The notes under the pieces were generated by a model. That model was not told where the DNA came from, did no database searches, and saw only the letters and a program-made list of their open reading frames with translations. From positions 13,182,034-13,246,033 of the forward strand of contig CM060853.1 in NCBI GenBank assembly GCA_030737835.1: DNA of 64,000 nucleotides, read 5' to 3'. Positions 23,929 through 34,260 of the stretch are shown here, piece by piece. The stretch comes from Acorus gramineus (taxonomy: Eukaryota; Streptophyta; Magnoliopsida; Acorales; Acoraceae). The translations under genes and the position numbers were made by a program. Position 1 is the first letter of the stretch, and each line of letters opens with the position of its first letter.

Positions 23929-24044
23929 GATAAATAAAACAAAATAATTTTAAAATTATTATTATTTTTTATTTATCAACTTTTTTTTTCTTGTGATGCA
24001 CACATGCATTAACCACCAGTAGTGTAAAAAAAATGACTAATTGG

Positions 24045-25450
24045 GGGTCTCTGTTCTCCTCCCCCTCTCCTTCACTAGCCTCTGCTAGATCCCTTCAATA
24101 CATTGCACTTGTTGAGTATGGTTCTCAGGTGGTCACTGTTCTAGACCCAGTCAAGTATGCTCGCTCTCTGCAACATTGGGAATCTGCTATTGTTGGGTAC
24201 ATCATTGGCAAGAAGCCACAGTCTTCACTCCCTTTCTTCAGTTCCTTCAGAGGCTATGGAAGCCTAAAGGTGAGATCCATTTATTTCTCCATGGCAATGG
24301 ATTTTTTACTGTTAAGTTTGATCGGGAAGAAGATATGAACTCCGTGGTTGAAGGGGGTCCCTGGACAATGGACCATCGTCCTTTTATTCTTCGAAAATGG
24401 TCCCCTGATCTCCGCATGGAGCAAGAGAGTTTGAGTAGTATTCCTATATGGGCCCGTCTACCTAATCTCCCCATGTTCCTTTGGGACAGAGACACTCTCA
24501 GCCGTATTGGAAGCCTTATCGGCACTCCTTTGTTTATGGACTCAGCAACTTTGAAGGGCAGTCGTGCCACATTTTCTCGTCTCTGTATTGAAGTCGAAGC
24601 CATAAAACCTATTCCAGACTCTGTTGTTGTTGAGGTTTCTCCGGGTATGAGAGAATCATTCAAGGTGGAGTATGATTGGAAGCCTTCGGCCTGTCAATTT
24701 TGCCATTCTTTTGGCCATGACGAGGCGTTGTGTGGTAAGAAGCCCAAGATGAATGATGTGCCTGTTATTACCTCTCATGACGGTGTACCAAATCCCGCTG
24801 TGGCTCCCTCATTTCCCCCTCATCACTCTCTGATACAAACTGGAAATGCAAATGGAAATTTGGATTACTTCAAGGCTTCTAGCTCTTCAGAAAACCAGTT
24901 TATGAGACCCAAAAAGGCAGCAAAGAAACAATTGCTTTCAGATACAATTACAGCTTCAACTACCCGGGCTTCCAACTCCTTTGATGTACTCCAATTGAAG
25001 GATTCTGATCATGGTTTGCTATCTAAGCATAATTCTCCAGCCCATGACACCATTGTACCCATTTCTAAGGAGGCTCCAGCAAACACCACTGAATCACCCT
25101 CACCCCCCACTCCTACTAGGGCTCTCCCAAACACCACTAAATCATCACTACCCTCCACTACTAATGAGGCTCTCCCAAACTCCAATAAATCATCACTACC
25201 CTTCACTACTCATGAGGCTAACCCAAACACCACTGAAGCATCCAAACTTTCCTCTGAAGCATCTCAAACCCACACCCCAATTAAGACTCTCCCAAACACC
25301 ACCTTCCTACTTAAGACTCTCCCAAACTCCACTGAAGCTTCCCATCCCTTCTCTGTTTCAGGAAATTTAGCCTCCTCTAGGCTAGAGGAGCTTGCTTTAG
25401 TAGTACCACCTCAATCATTACCTTTGGCTACACAGGAAACCCTCCCCTGA
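24045..25450 (+). pseudogene. LINE ORF1: DUF4283-like domain, CCHC knuckle, Pro/Ser/Thr repeats
   Basis: The N-terminal part (YIALVEYGSQ through HWESAIVGYIIGKKPQ) is in one frame and the remainder, from about 24240 to the TGA at 25448, in another, so one frameshift breaks the DUF4283-like RNA-binding domain. The knuckle CQFCHSFGHDEALC has exact CX2CX4HX4C spacing, near 24690-24732. From 25060 to 25340 the protein is a degenerate tandem repeat of about 14 residues built on LPNTTKSSLP-type units. ORF1 proteins bind the element RNA. No convincing start codon is left at the 5' end. Confidence 0.8.
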
Positions 25451-25471
25451 TTCAAGGATGTCATCTCATCA

Positions 25472-26627
25472 ATGAATATTCCAGTTCAGAGTGTGCCCCT
25501 CTCTGGGGCTTCTGGTGTGTTCCCCCCTGCTTTTATGTACAAAGACTCTCCTTCCCTGTCCTTGGAGGTGCTACTCAATTCTCAGGAAGATAACAACTCC
25601 CAACAGCATGGCACAAGAATCCACAAGAAAAAAACCAATAAGGGGGACAGGGATACCCAGCACCAAGTCAAGATGGGTGGCTCCTTCAAACAATATGTTG
25701 TTAAGAAGACTAAGGCTTCTACCAAGAGTTCCTCTAAAGCTATGGGTCTTACTAGGCACCATGCTTCCCAAATAAGTCTTGATTCATGTCTCTCCCCCCT
25801 TACTGTTTATCTATTGACTGTCTCTTTTGGAACATAAGAGGGATCAATAGTAAAGAAAAACAACTCGATGTAAAAATGTTCTTGAAAAGCATCGTACCCC
25901 CATCGTCAGTTTAGTGGAGACCAAAGTTGCTATGGCCAACTCGAAGTATATGAGTGGGAAGCTTCTTCCTCACTATCAACTTCTAAACCCCTCATTAAAT
26001 GGTAGAATTTGGCTATTGTGGCAGCCAAGCCTACTCAGCATTGATCTCCTTTCTTTCTCTGATCAATTTATGCATTGTAAAGTTTCCCCTGCCTCAGGAC
26101 AACCAAGTTTCTTTCTTACAGCTATTTATGCCTCTAATATTACTGCCAAGAGGTTCCATCTTTGGGATGAGCTTAGACAGCTTTCATCCAGTGTTGGAAG
26201 CGGCCAATGGATCTTGGGAGGGGATTTCAATGAGGTCCGTTTCTCACATGAAAAGGTTGGGGGTCGAGGGATATACTCTAGGCGGATGAACAGATTTAAT
26301 GATTGTATTTTTTATTGCAATCTCCTTGACTTGAAGTCCATGGGAAGTCAATTTTCATGGAATAATCATCAAACAAATCGAATCGCTTGCAAGTTGGATC
26401 ATGTGCTTGTCAATACTTCTTGGCTTCATTGTAATGTCAATGGTTTTGTTCAAGTCCTACCGGAAGGGTTATCGGATCACTCTCCTCTCCAAGTCACAGT
26501 TCAACCTTCTTTCCCTACTGGTCCTCGGCCCTTCAAGTACATTCAAGCTTGGGAGCAGCACCCTGAATTTTCTACAGTAGTCTCCAGAGCATGGCGTCAG
26601 AATTTTGAAGGCTCCTCCATGTTTTGA
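25472..26627 (+). pseudogene. LINE ORF2 N-terminus: AP endonuclease domain
   Basis: A short linker frame (25472-25837) is followed by FWNIRGINSKEKQ, then a frameshift near 25905 and the open frame 25914-26627. Endonuclease motifs are visible: LVETKVA (acidic residue), AIYASN, WILGGDFNEV, KLDHVLVN and SDHSPL, which carry the Asn, Asp and His residues of the exonuclease-endonuclease-phosphatase fold. In active LINEs this domain nicks the target DNA for primed reverse transcription. The TGA at 26625 ends it early. Confidence 0.82.
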
Positions 26628-26639
26628 TTAACTCGTAAG

Positions 26640-28608
26640 CTTCATCATCTTAAGGTAATCCTAAAAGACTGGAACAAAGAGGTCTTCGGTCCGATTCATG
26701 CCCAACTCCAAAGTAGTAAGCAGCAACTGGGAGTTATTCAAGCTGCCCTTGCCAACAACCCTGTGGATTGCAATCTTATAGCGGAAGAAGCTGCGGCCAA
26801 GGATATCTATCTTTCCTTGCTTAAGAAGGAAGAGTCATTCCTCCGCCAAAAATCCCGGCAGATCTGGCTTAAGGAGGGAGACAAGAATTCCAAATTCTTC
26901 TATTCAAACTTGTCTTGCTCAAAACTCAATCAGAAAGGTAAAGTTGGATGATGGTTCGATGTCTGAGGATCCTTCCCTTATCTGACAGCATGCAGAACAG
27001 TTTTTCAAGAAGTTGCTAAATGTCGACCATTCAACTCCCATTCTGAAGATGGCTGCTAGCTTCTCCCTCACTGATCTGGAAGGGTCAATACTCGGTTCAG
27101 AGGTTTCCGATATTGAAATAGAGAAGGCGTTGCACTCGATGAAGCCACTGAGTAGCCCGGGGCCGGATGGATTTCCAACCAGGTTCTTCCAAAAGTTTTG
27201 GGCATTGTTAAAATACGATTTTATTGCTGCAGTTGCTTCTTTTTTCGCTTTGGATCTCTCTTAAGGCAACTCAACCATTCGTTCATATCTCCAATCCCGA
27301 AAGCCAAACATGCAGACCCTTTTGATAGTTTTTGCCCTATTTCTCTTTGTAATGTCATCTACAAGACCATCACGAAGGTTATGGCGGATCGACTTCAAGT
27401 TGTGCTCCCCAACCTCGTCGGAGCGAACCAGTCGGCTTTCATTAAAGGGCGGAACATTGGCCACAACACCCTTCTTGCACATGAACTAATCAAGCACCTT
27501 CCTCTTCCCTCAGTCAAAGGTCGTTCTTGTATCAAGGTGGACCTCAGGGAAGCATTTGATAGTGTCAGATGGGAATTTCTCTTGGAGGTGCTGAAAGGTA
27601 TGAACTTCCCCCCATATTGGGTTAATCTAGTCTATCAATGCATACATTCAGCTACCTATTCGGTGCTTGTCAACGGTAGTCCTGTTGGGTTTTTTGGGGC
27701 CATGCAGGAACTGTCCAAAAGAATTGACTCTGCTGTAAATGAAGGACGTGTGGGGACTTTCTTGAGGAAAGAGCTCAATGACACACATTTAGCATTTGCT
27801 GATGATCTAATTATTTCATGGATGGTTCCACGGGCTCAGCTCGTCAATTGGGACTTCTTTTGGACTCCTTCGCGCTTGAATCTGGTCTCAAGCTAAACAC
27901 ACACAAAAGTCAATTATTCAATATTTGAAACCCTGATGAAATTTCTGACATATTGGGCATCCCAGCTTGTTCTCTACCTGTGAAGTATCTTGGCTTGCCA
28001 TTGATTTCTAGCTCACTCTCACATCAAATGTGCCTTCCTTTGGTTGATAAGGTGCGAAAGAGACTACATTCTTGGTCTTGCTTTTTGCCATCCAAGGCTT
28101 GTCAGCTTGAACTTGTTCAATCTGTGCTAATGAGTTTCAATTACTACTGGACATCCACCTTCTCCTTGCCCAAACGAACTATTAAAGTTCTTGAAAAGCT
28201 TTTCAGAATGTTTCTTTGGGCTGGGGATGAAGAAACAAAAAAACAACACCCAGTTCAATGGGATCTGGTTTGTTCCCCTAAGGTGGAGGGAGGTCTGGGC
28301 TTAAAAAGATTGGAGGACTGGAATTCTGCAGCTATGGCTGCACTTTTTTGGGAGATTGCTACTGATCACCCTTCCCTTTGGGCTAAGTGGGTTAAATTAA
28401 AGTATTTGCGAAAGGCTTCTATTTGGACAGCACATCCGATCTCCTCGAGTTCAATAGTTTGGAGGAAGATCCTCAAGGCCCGGGAATGGGTTCGATCCAA
28501 GAATCAATATGTAATTTTTAATGGGACCTCTATAAATCTTTGGCACGACCCATGGCTTCAAGGGCATGGTCTGCAACATCATTTCAATGGAGCTCATCTT
28601 CTTGGCTA
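26640..28608 (+). pseudogene. LINE reverse transcriptase, broken and internally deleted
   Basis: RT motifs are spread over several frames: SSPGPDGFPTRFFQKFW near 27150, HSFISPIPK and PISLCNVIYKTITKVMADRL (27280-27390), ANQSAFIKGRNIGHN, KVDLREAFDSVRWEFL (first catalytic Asp) and the catalytic FADDLI box near 27790. Between NGSPVGFFGA (about 27690) and LSKRIDSA (about 27715) the conserved GDP-containing block of LINE RTs is missing without a visible gap, so a deletion of several tens of bases is inferred. The thumb region (27953-28608) is open and ends in TAG. Confidence 0.85.
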
Positions 28609-29064
28609 GGGTCCTCCATCAGAAACAACAGTAAGTAAGCTTATTACTGACAATTCTTGGAGGAAACCTCCTAGGTGGCCTACTGAATTTGATGCGCTTT
28701 GGGACGAGATCTCAAATTTAGAAATTGGACGAACTGGCCCTGACTTGTTAGTTTGGACGGGGTCAAGAACTGGTCGTTTGACCTCCACCACAGCTTGGAG
28801 TTACTATCGCACCTCTTGGCCAACCCTTATGTGGATCAAAGAAATCTGGCACTCAATCCAACCTCCCAGAAGAAGCCTTCTCTATTGGCAAGCTGGGCTT
28901 AACAGATTGCCTACCTTGTCTCGACTGAAAAGGATGGGTCTAGTGATCTCTGATTGCTGTCCACTTTGTTCTTCAAGTGCTGTAAATGTAGATCACCTCT
29001 TTCTTCATTGTGGCTATTCGGCCTATATTTGGGCCTCCCTTATTAAGAAGCTGCGAGTAGTCTG
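28609..29064 (+). pseudogene. LINE zinc-binding RVT (zf-RVT) domain
   Basis: The frame 28745-29065 gives WIKEIWHSIQPPRR, WQAGLNRLPTLSRLKRMG and then CPLCSSSAVNVDHLFLHC, the Cys-Cys-His-Cys pattern that follows reverse transcriptase in plant LINEs. It is preceded by a TAG at 28606 and closed by a TGA at 29063-29065, so it is isolated from the neighbouring domains. Confidence 0.82.
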
Positions 29065-29065
29065 A

Positions 29066-29859
29066 GTGCGACAGCCTTCTCTCGTCAACCATTTCGTATG
29101 GTTCTCTTCCAACAGTGTCACTATGACAGAAAAAAAGATCCTGCGCTTCCTCCTTGCTCAAGTGATGTGGGCCATTTGGATAGAAAGGAATAATAGAATA
29201 TTTTCTTACACTCATTGCTCTAAAACTGATCTGGTCCGCTCAATTATAGCTGCTGCAAGGCGGGCTTTTGTTGGACATCACTTTGTTGACATCATCTCTC
29301 CCCTCTCAAATTCACTTTCAGAAGTATTCAACCTTTCCCTGGAAGAAAAGATGAAGTGTACCATAGAGGTGATTTGGAACCCTCCTTCGGATGGCTGGCT
29401 GAAAGTGAACTCAGACGGTTCGAAGTCGGATGATCGCTATGCGTATGGAGCAATTGTTAGAGACCATGGTGGTGCTTGCTTGAAGGCACTATCTGCTCGG
29501 GTGCGAGCAGTTTGGAGCTCAAAGGGTTGGTTGAAGGTCTCCGGCTTTGCTCCACATTCCAAACTAAACAAATTTTGTTAGAATCTGACTCCAGTACAGT
29601 GGTTGACTGGGTTTCTGGTCATGGTTCCCCCCCTTGGACTGCTTTGAGGGATATTCGAGCCTTTCACACATTAGTGGCTGAGTTGAAGGATTGGAAAATA
29701 ACCCATGTTTACAGGGAAGGAAATCGAGCAGCAGATCTCTTGGCCGCTCATCAATCTCTAATGGGAATCACAATATTTGATCCCTCTTGCATCTGGCCTG
29801 AATTAGCGCAAATTCTTCAAGAGGATGGCGCAGGGCAGGTCCAAATTCGCTGCTATTGA
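29066..29859 (+). pseudogene. LINE RNase H domain
   Basis: The first part (29066-29581) contains WLKVNSDGSKSDDRYAYGA with the first catalytic Asp. A frameshift near 29515 moves the rest into the frame 29476-29859, with LELKGLVEGLRL (catalytic Glu), LLESDSSTVVDW (Asp) and THVYREGNRAADLLA (His/Asp region). In plant L1 elements this domain is an acquired RNase H that helps second-strand synthesis. The same module is the only part left in the truncated LINEs at 16740, 18750 and 50046. Confidence 0.85.
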
Positions 29860-30073
29860 CTTGCTGTCGGGTGGGACTGCCTCCACAACTTCATCCCCAA
29901 AAGTAACATTATTGTGTTGTAGAAAACACCAGTCATTTGTACTCTGTTTTCTTTTTTTCCAGTTCATGTCTGGTCAATTCCATGTTACTAGCACCTTTTG
30001 CTTCCTTTGCTTTTACTTCCCCTAACACCATGTACAGTTTAAGAAAATGAATGATATTCTCAACTTACCAAGC

Positions 30074-30092
30074 AAAAAAAAAAAAAAAAAAA
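30074..30092 (+). other. LINE poly(A) tail
   Basis: Nineteen A residues follow 'cttaccaagc', the same 3' terminal word that precedes the poly(A) of the LINE tail at 50389-50404. Host-like sequence 'ctattaagatataggtg', shared with 30735 and 35535, resumes immediately after. Confidence 0.85.
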
Positions 30093-30801
30093 CTATTAAG
30101 ATATAGGTGTTTACATGCATTTCTTTTTATAGAAAGTTTTTACCAACATTTTTGAAAAGGGACAAATCCATATAACCCCCTGTAATCTTCCTGATATCCA
30201 TATAACCTCCTGTAATTTCAATATATCTATATAACTCTCTGTAAACACACCATATATGCAAATAACCTCCCGCGGTTAAATTTATTTTTAACAGAATTAG
30301 AATATTTCAGACATATGTGTTATCTAAACCATGATTAATAAATATGTATTCTTTTAACCCTTTGAAAGCAGTCAATACTTAAAAAAAAAAAACCCTAAAA
30401 GAGTGTAAAATTAGAAATATGAGGGTTATTTTGGAGTATTGACCGTTTTTCGAGGATTAAAAGAATATATATTTGTTAACCATGGTTTAGATAACGCAAT
30501 ATGTCTGAAAAATTCCAATTCTGTTAAAAAAAATTTAACCCCGGGTGGTTATTTGCATTTATGGTGTGTTTACAGGGGGTTATATGGATATATTGAGATT
30601 ATAGGGGGTTATATGGATATCAGGAAGATTATAGGGGGTTATATGGATATCAGGAAGATTACAGGGGGTTATACGGATATCAGGAAGATTACAGGGGGGT
30701 GGTTATAAGGATTTTTTCCTTTTAAAAAATACAATAACTATTAAGATATAGGTGTTTACGTGCATTTCTTTTCATAGAAAGTTTTTTTACATTTTTTAAA
30801 A
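30091..30801. repeat. Direct repeat of ~65 bp flanking the foldback element
   Basis: 'aactattaagatataggtg' to 'agaaagttttta' occurs at 30091-30143 and again at 30733-30790. The foldback element lies between the copies. The same word family also occurs at 35530-35590, where it is part of the sequence next to other ankyrin-PGG relics, so it is host flank and not part of the transposon. Confidence 0.7.
30159..30719. mobile_element. Long foldback element with internal 33-bp repeats
   Basis: The left arm 'gggacaaatccatataacc' with 'ctgtaatcttcctgatatcc' pairs with the right arm, whose repeats of 'ggttatatggatatcagg' run through 30555-30715. The right arm contains about four tandem units of about 33 bp, so the arms are of unequal copy number. 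Possible 9-bp target sites are ttttgaaaa (30150-30158) and ttttaaaaa (30720-30728), 8 of 9 identical, which suggests a Mutator-like origin. The 89-codon frame across the right arm (GGYMDIRKIT units) is repeat-driven. Confidence 0.72.
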
Positions 30802-30802
30802 G

Positions 30803-31071
30803 GGTTTTTTCTTTTTAAGTCCCTATAAACCATAAGATTTAGTGATCAATCCCTCATTTCTTCATATTTTGATTTAAGTCCCCGTATAAAGAATATATTC
30901 TTTTTTAGACCCTCATAGGGGTTAAAATGAAAACAAAATAATTTAGAGATAGGTTTCTCTCAGGGACTAAAAAAGAACATATTCTTTAAATCTGTAGACT
31001 TAAATCAAAATATGAAAAAGTGAGGGATCGATCACTAAACCTATAGTTTATGGAAATTTAAAAATAAAAAA
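30803..31071. mobile_element. MITE with ~70-bp terminal inverted repeats
   Basis: The left arm (tttttaagtccctataaacc, then tagtgatcaatccctca) matches the reverse complement of the right arm (tgagggatcgatcacta, then tatagtttatggaaattta). Arms extend through 'catattttgatttaagtc'. The core of about 120 bp contains 'agaccctcataggggtt'. No target duplication can be fixed and there is no coding capacity. Confidence 0.75.
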
Positions 31072-31129
31072 CAATTTCTATAAATAAGGTCATACACTTT
31101 TAATTTTAAAAAAATAACAGTAGATTATA

Positions 31130-31640
31130 TTTAAGATTGACAATATAACTGTATATTACTTTTTTTCTTTTTTTTTTTGAACTATCGCTCACAGAAGCAC
31201 GTCACCTCCATGGAGCCAAGTCCCCTCTTTCGATATTTGAGATCAGCTTTGTCCCCAACGAACATTGGGCCCTAGCTTCGTCGAGTATCGTTGACTCTCA
31301 TATTCGCGTACTGAATGATATCTACCCTTGATCGAAAAACAAGAACGCCCCCTTCAAATACCGTACCGAAATGAAAGTTAAAAGTAACGTTGGATTCCCT
31401 TTTTATATTTGTCTGGCCTAAAAATTTGCGCAATGATGACAACATAGCCGCCGTCGAGAACATGAAGGCAAACAAATTCAACGCAACAAAACTATTGAAC
31501 TTTATGGAACTTTTGTTCATGAAACAGAGGGAGGCTCAATCGAACCAGCTAGTTCTGTGGCTCGATATTCGTATAAACAAAAAAAATTGACCAGTTTCTT
31601 GAAAAAGTGTCGCGCACATAGAATATTAAAAAATAATGAT
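31130..31640 (-). pseudogene. Ankyrin-PGG relic (PGG membrane segment)
   Basis: The minus-strand frame 31520-31272 reads FVALNLFAFMFSTAAML, a hydrophobic helix of the PGG type, and VTFNFHFGTVFEGG, resembling the PGG signature region. The same protein stretch recurs at 36960-37330 (ITFNFHFGTVFVGG). Its left flank 'aagcacgtcacctccatggagccaagtcccct' is shared with 5990-6040. The relic is interrupted on its right by the Mutator-like element at 31694. Confidence 0.6.
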
Positions 31641-32804
31641 ATGACATATCCTTTCATGATTGGTTTAAATAACTAAATTGATCAATTTTTTATAGTGCTG
31701 TTATCTAGGCCTAGAAATTAAGTTTTATTGGTAAGCTTCATTAGGTGGCACAATCCTATTGATTGTCTGATTGACTTTTTCAAACCATAAAAAAGACAAT
31801 TACTAGAATACCCTCATGAGCAATTTAAAAATTAGCTCCAATTAATACCGCCATTAATCCTCGTTTTCGGAATTCCAAAAATCGGGCGACCAAACAAACT
31901 GCAATCATCTCCACCGAATAATCATATTTCAAAAAAAATAAAAAGTTAGGGTTTCAGAATTGGGAGAAAACATTCAAACACCACCAAAAAAAAAAAAAAA
32001 AAAATCAGTTTTCAAGAGACAATATAATCCGTTCTCTTCCCCAACCTAATCGTTGAGAATGGCGCATAATAAAAGTTAGATTTCTTCCCACAATCAACTC
32101 TTCCTTGTTGACGTTTTTTTTTTCTATAAAAAAACATGACGATCGGATAGATTTATTCCACATCTTATACGAAAAATCTCTGATTTTCATGATCAAAATA
32201 TGAGACGATGCAATTCCAAATACATGAATCAGAAATACGAACAAATTAGTTTATCTGGATTTTTTTTAAACAAATCAATATTTTAGATACATGAATCTGA
32301 AATGTTTTTAGCAATATGAACAAATTAGTATTTCAGATACATGAATCTAAAAACCAAACATATAGTGAATGTGGAATTAATTTTATTTTTTACCACTATA
32401 AACAATTTTGTATTTCCAATTAGTGAATTTGAAAATCAAACAAAATAGTGTATTTGGAATTAATTTTTATTCTATAGTAATACAAACAAATCTAACTTTC
32501 AGATACATGATTCTGTTATCCAAACAAGTAGTGTATCTGAAAATGTAACGTAATGGATAAGGTTAACATGGGACACCCACAATTTGAAATTGAATTTAGT
32601 GTAACTGTCTTTTAGATACATGAGTCTGATACCCAGTATATCTAGAAATGTTATGCATATGTGAAGCCTAAGCTGTATCTGAAATAACAAACATCATTTA
32701 TTGGTGTGGAATGTCACTGTTATGCATGTATCAGAAATATAAACCTCTGCATTTTGTTTGTGAACTGCTGATTTATAAGTCTTCACATGTATCATCTATA
32801 CAAT

Positions 32805-33120
32805 CGTCATCATTGCCTGCTGAAAAATTAGGAAGTTATCACATGTTATATAATTAAGATACAGTACTGTATCTTAACAAAAAACAAACAATTTCATGGT
32901 CTACAAGCTAATTAGCAAAACACACATAGATTTTCAATGAAAGTCATTCAAGCCTTTATATAAATACAACAATAAGCAATTAAATATTAATCAGATAGGC
33001 ATCAATCAAATCCATATAAATAATAAATCAAACTTCAATTGGGCTGGAAACAACATCAAGATACACATGTATCTGGAATTGGAATTAACATCTACATATT
33101 TGATACTACCGAATATTGCA
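32805..33120. repeat. Internal direct repeat of the Mutator-like element, copy 1
   Basis: About 315 bp starting at 'catcattgcctgctgaaaa' and running to 'gatactaccgaatattg' are repeated with moderate divergence at 33945-34260. A perfect 24-bp palindrome centred on AGTACT lies at 32854-32877. Confidence 0.8.
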
Positions 33121-33632
33121 GAGGACTGTTTGTTCAACACATTTAATGTTATAATGTGTTATGTTAATGTGTTTGTGAATTTCATTTTACATTGTCATAA
33201 TGTTTGCTATTATCATATATACGTGGTTCATTTTCTACATCCATTATAATTTTGCAGATACACATAACAAAGTCAAAACACATCACAATTTCAGATATGA
33301 ATCACCTTTTGTTATGCAAATTATACAGGTTTTCAGATACACATTTTAAATTCAGATACACTACAAATTCAGAACAAGCTACATGTTTCACTTCTTATGC
33401 ACATCATATATACGAGGTATAGTTTACATGCTCATCACATTGTAAGATACAATTTACCTTCTCAGATGAAAGTAAATCAGAAAACCTATTTTTTTATTTC
33501 ATAAACACCTCACAATAAGCAAATACATTCCACACACAATTGACATTATATTTGTAATTTATATAGATGTCTAATAAAACTTTCAGATACACTTTCAAAT
33601 TCAAGTACATCTGAATTGTATCATATATGATC

Positions 33633-33890
33633 TTAAACACAGAACCAAAAACCAATCAGTTGTTCATCAAACATCAACTTTTGCCTTCCATTTTCATCAT
33701 TTTCCCCATGAATTTTGGCGATGCCAAATCCAACCTTGTGAGTAAAATTATTATAAAATAACCGCACCACATCTTCAGAATGAAAACACATCCCAATATA
33801 TGGAATAGACTGTTCTGCGCATGCTACAATCTCATCTACATTTTGCTGATCAGCCAAATCAGACAGCTCCTTCTGGTTTCCAGAGCACAT
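33633..33890 (-). pseudogene. FAR1/FHY3-type DNA-binding domain fragment
   Basis: The 85-codon minus-strand frame contains IPYIGMCFHSEDVVRLFYNN followed by VGFGIAKIHGE. This matches the beginning of the FAR1 domain (P-x-G-M-x-F-x-S-x-E ... FYN ... GFG), a WRKY/GCM-like zinc-binding fold found in Mutator transposases and in FHY3/FAR1 regulators derived from them. The His/Cys residues of the second half are missing. Upstream on the same strand an acidic segment (DDFMDDTCEES) in another frame fits a FAR1-protein N-terminus. It is a captured or leftover exon, not a working gene. Confidence 0.65.
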
Positions 33891-33944
33891 GAATCATTGA
33901 TGTCTTCCAAATAGATTGATTCTTCGCATGTGTCATCCATAAAA

Positions 33945-34260
33945 TCATCATTACTGCATGCTGAAAAAATAAGAAACGTTACCACATGTTATATAATTAA
34001 GATACAGTATTGTATCTTAAATCCAAACAAACAATTTATGGTCTACATGCTAATGAGCAGTGCATAGATTTTTAATAAAAGTCTTTCAAGTCTTTATATA
34101 TATACGGCAATAAGCAATTAAATATTTATCGGATACACATTAATCAAATCTATAGAAATAAAATATCAAACTTAAAATTGGGTTGGAAAACAAATTCAAG
34201 ATACACGTGTCTCTGGAATTTCAATTAACAACTACACATTCGATACTACTGAATATTGAT
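33945..34260. repeat. Internal direct repeat of the Mutator-like element, copy 2
   Basis: Second copy of 32805-33120, beginning 'catcattactgcatgctgaa'. The 24-bp palindrome is kept at 33997-34020 with one change at its centre. A further pair of repeats lies at about 34738 and 34927 ('aaaaggcctaacctg' with 'tttgcaccacaatcag/aaatcgca'). Confidence 0.75.

Larger units (their letters stand above)
24045..30092 (+). mobile_element. L1-type LINE (non-LTR retrotransposon), nearly full length, dead
   Basis: The order is ORF1 (DUF4283-like domain and CCHC zinc knuckle), AP-type endonuclease, reverse transcriptase, zinc-binding RVT domain, RNase H, 3' UTR and a 19-base poly(A) at 30074-30092. This is the plant L1 plan with a C-terminal RNase H. 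Frames are broken at many points and part of the RT is missing, so it cannot be active. Comparison with the related flank at 35490-35540 places the left edge just after 'gactaattgg' (24044). No target duplication is seen. It lies downstream of the ankyrin-PGG gene in the same orientation. Confidence 0.93.

Noticed and set aside
30439..30708. 89-codon frame with GGYMDIRKIT repeats
   Set aside because: It lies over the tandem units of the right arm of a foldback transposon; the periodicity comes from the DNA repeat.
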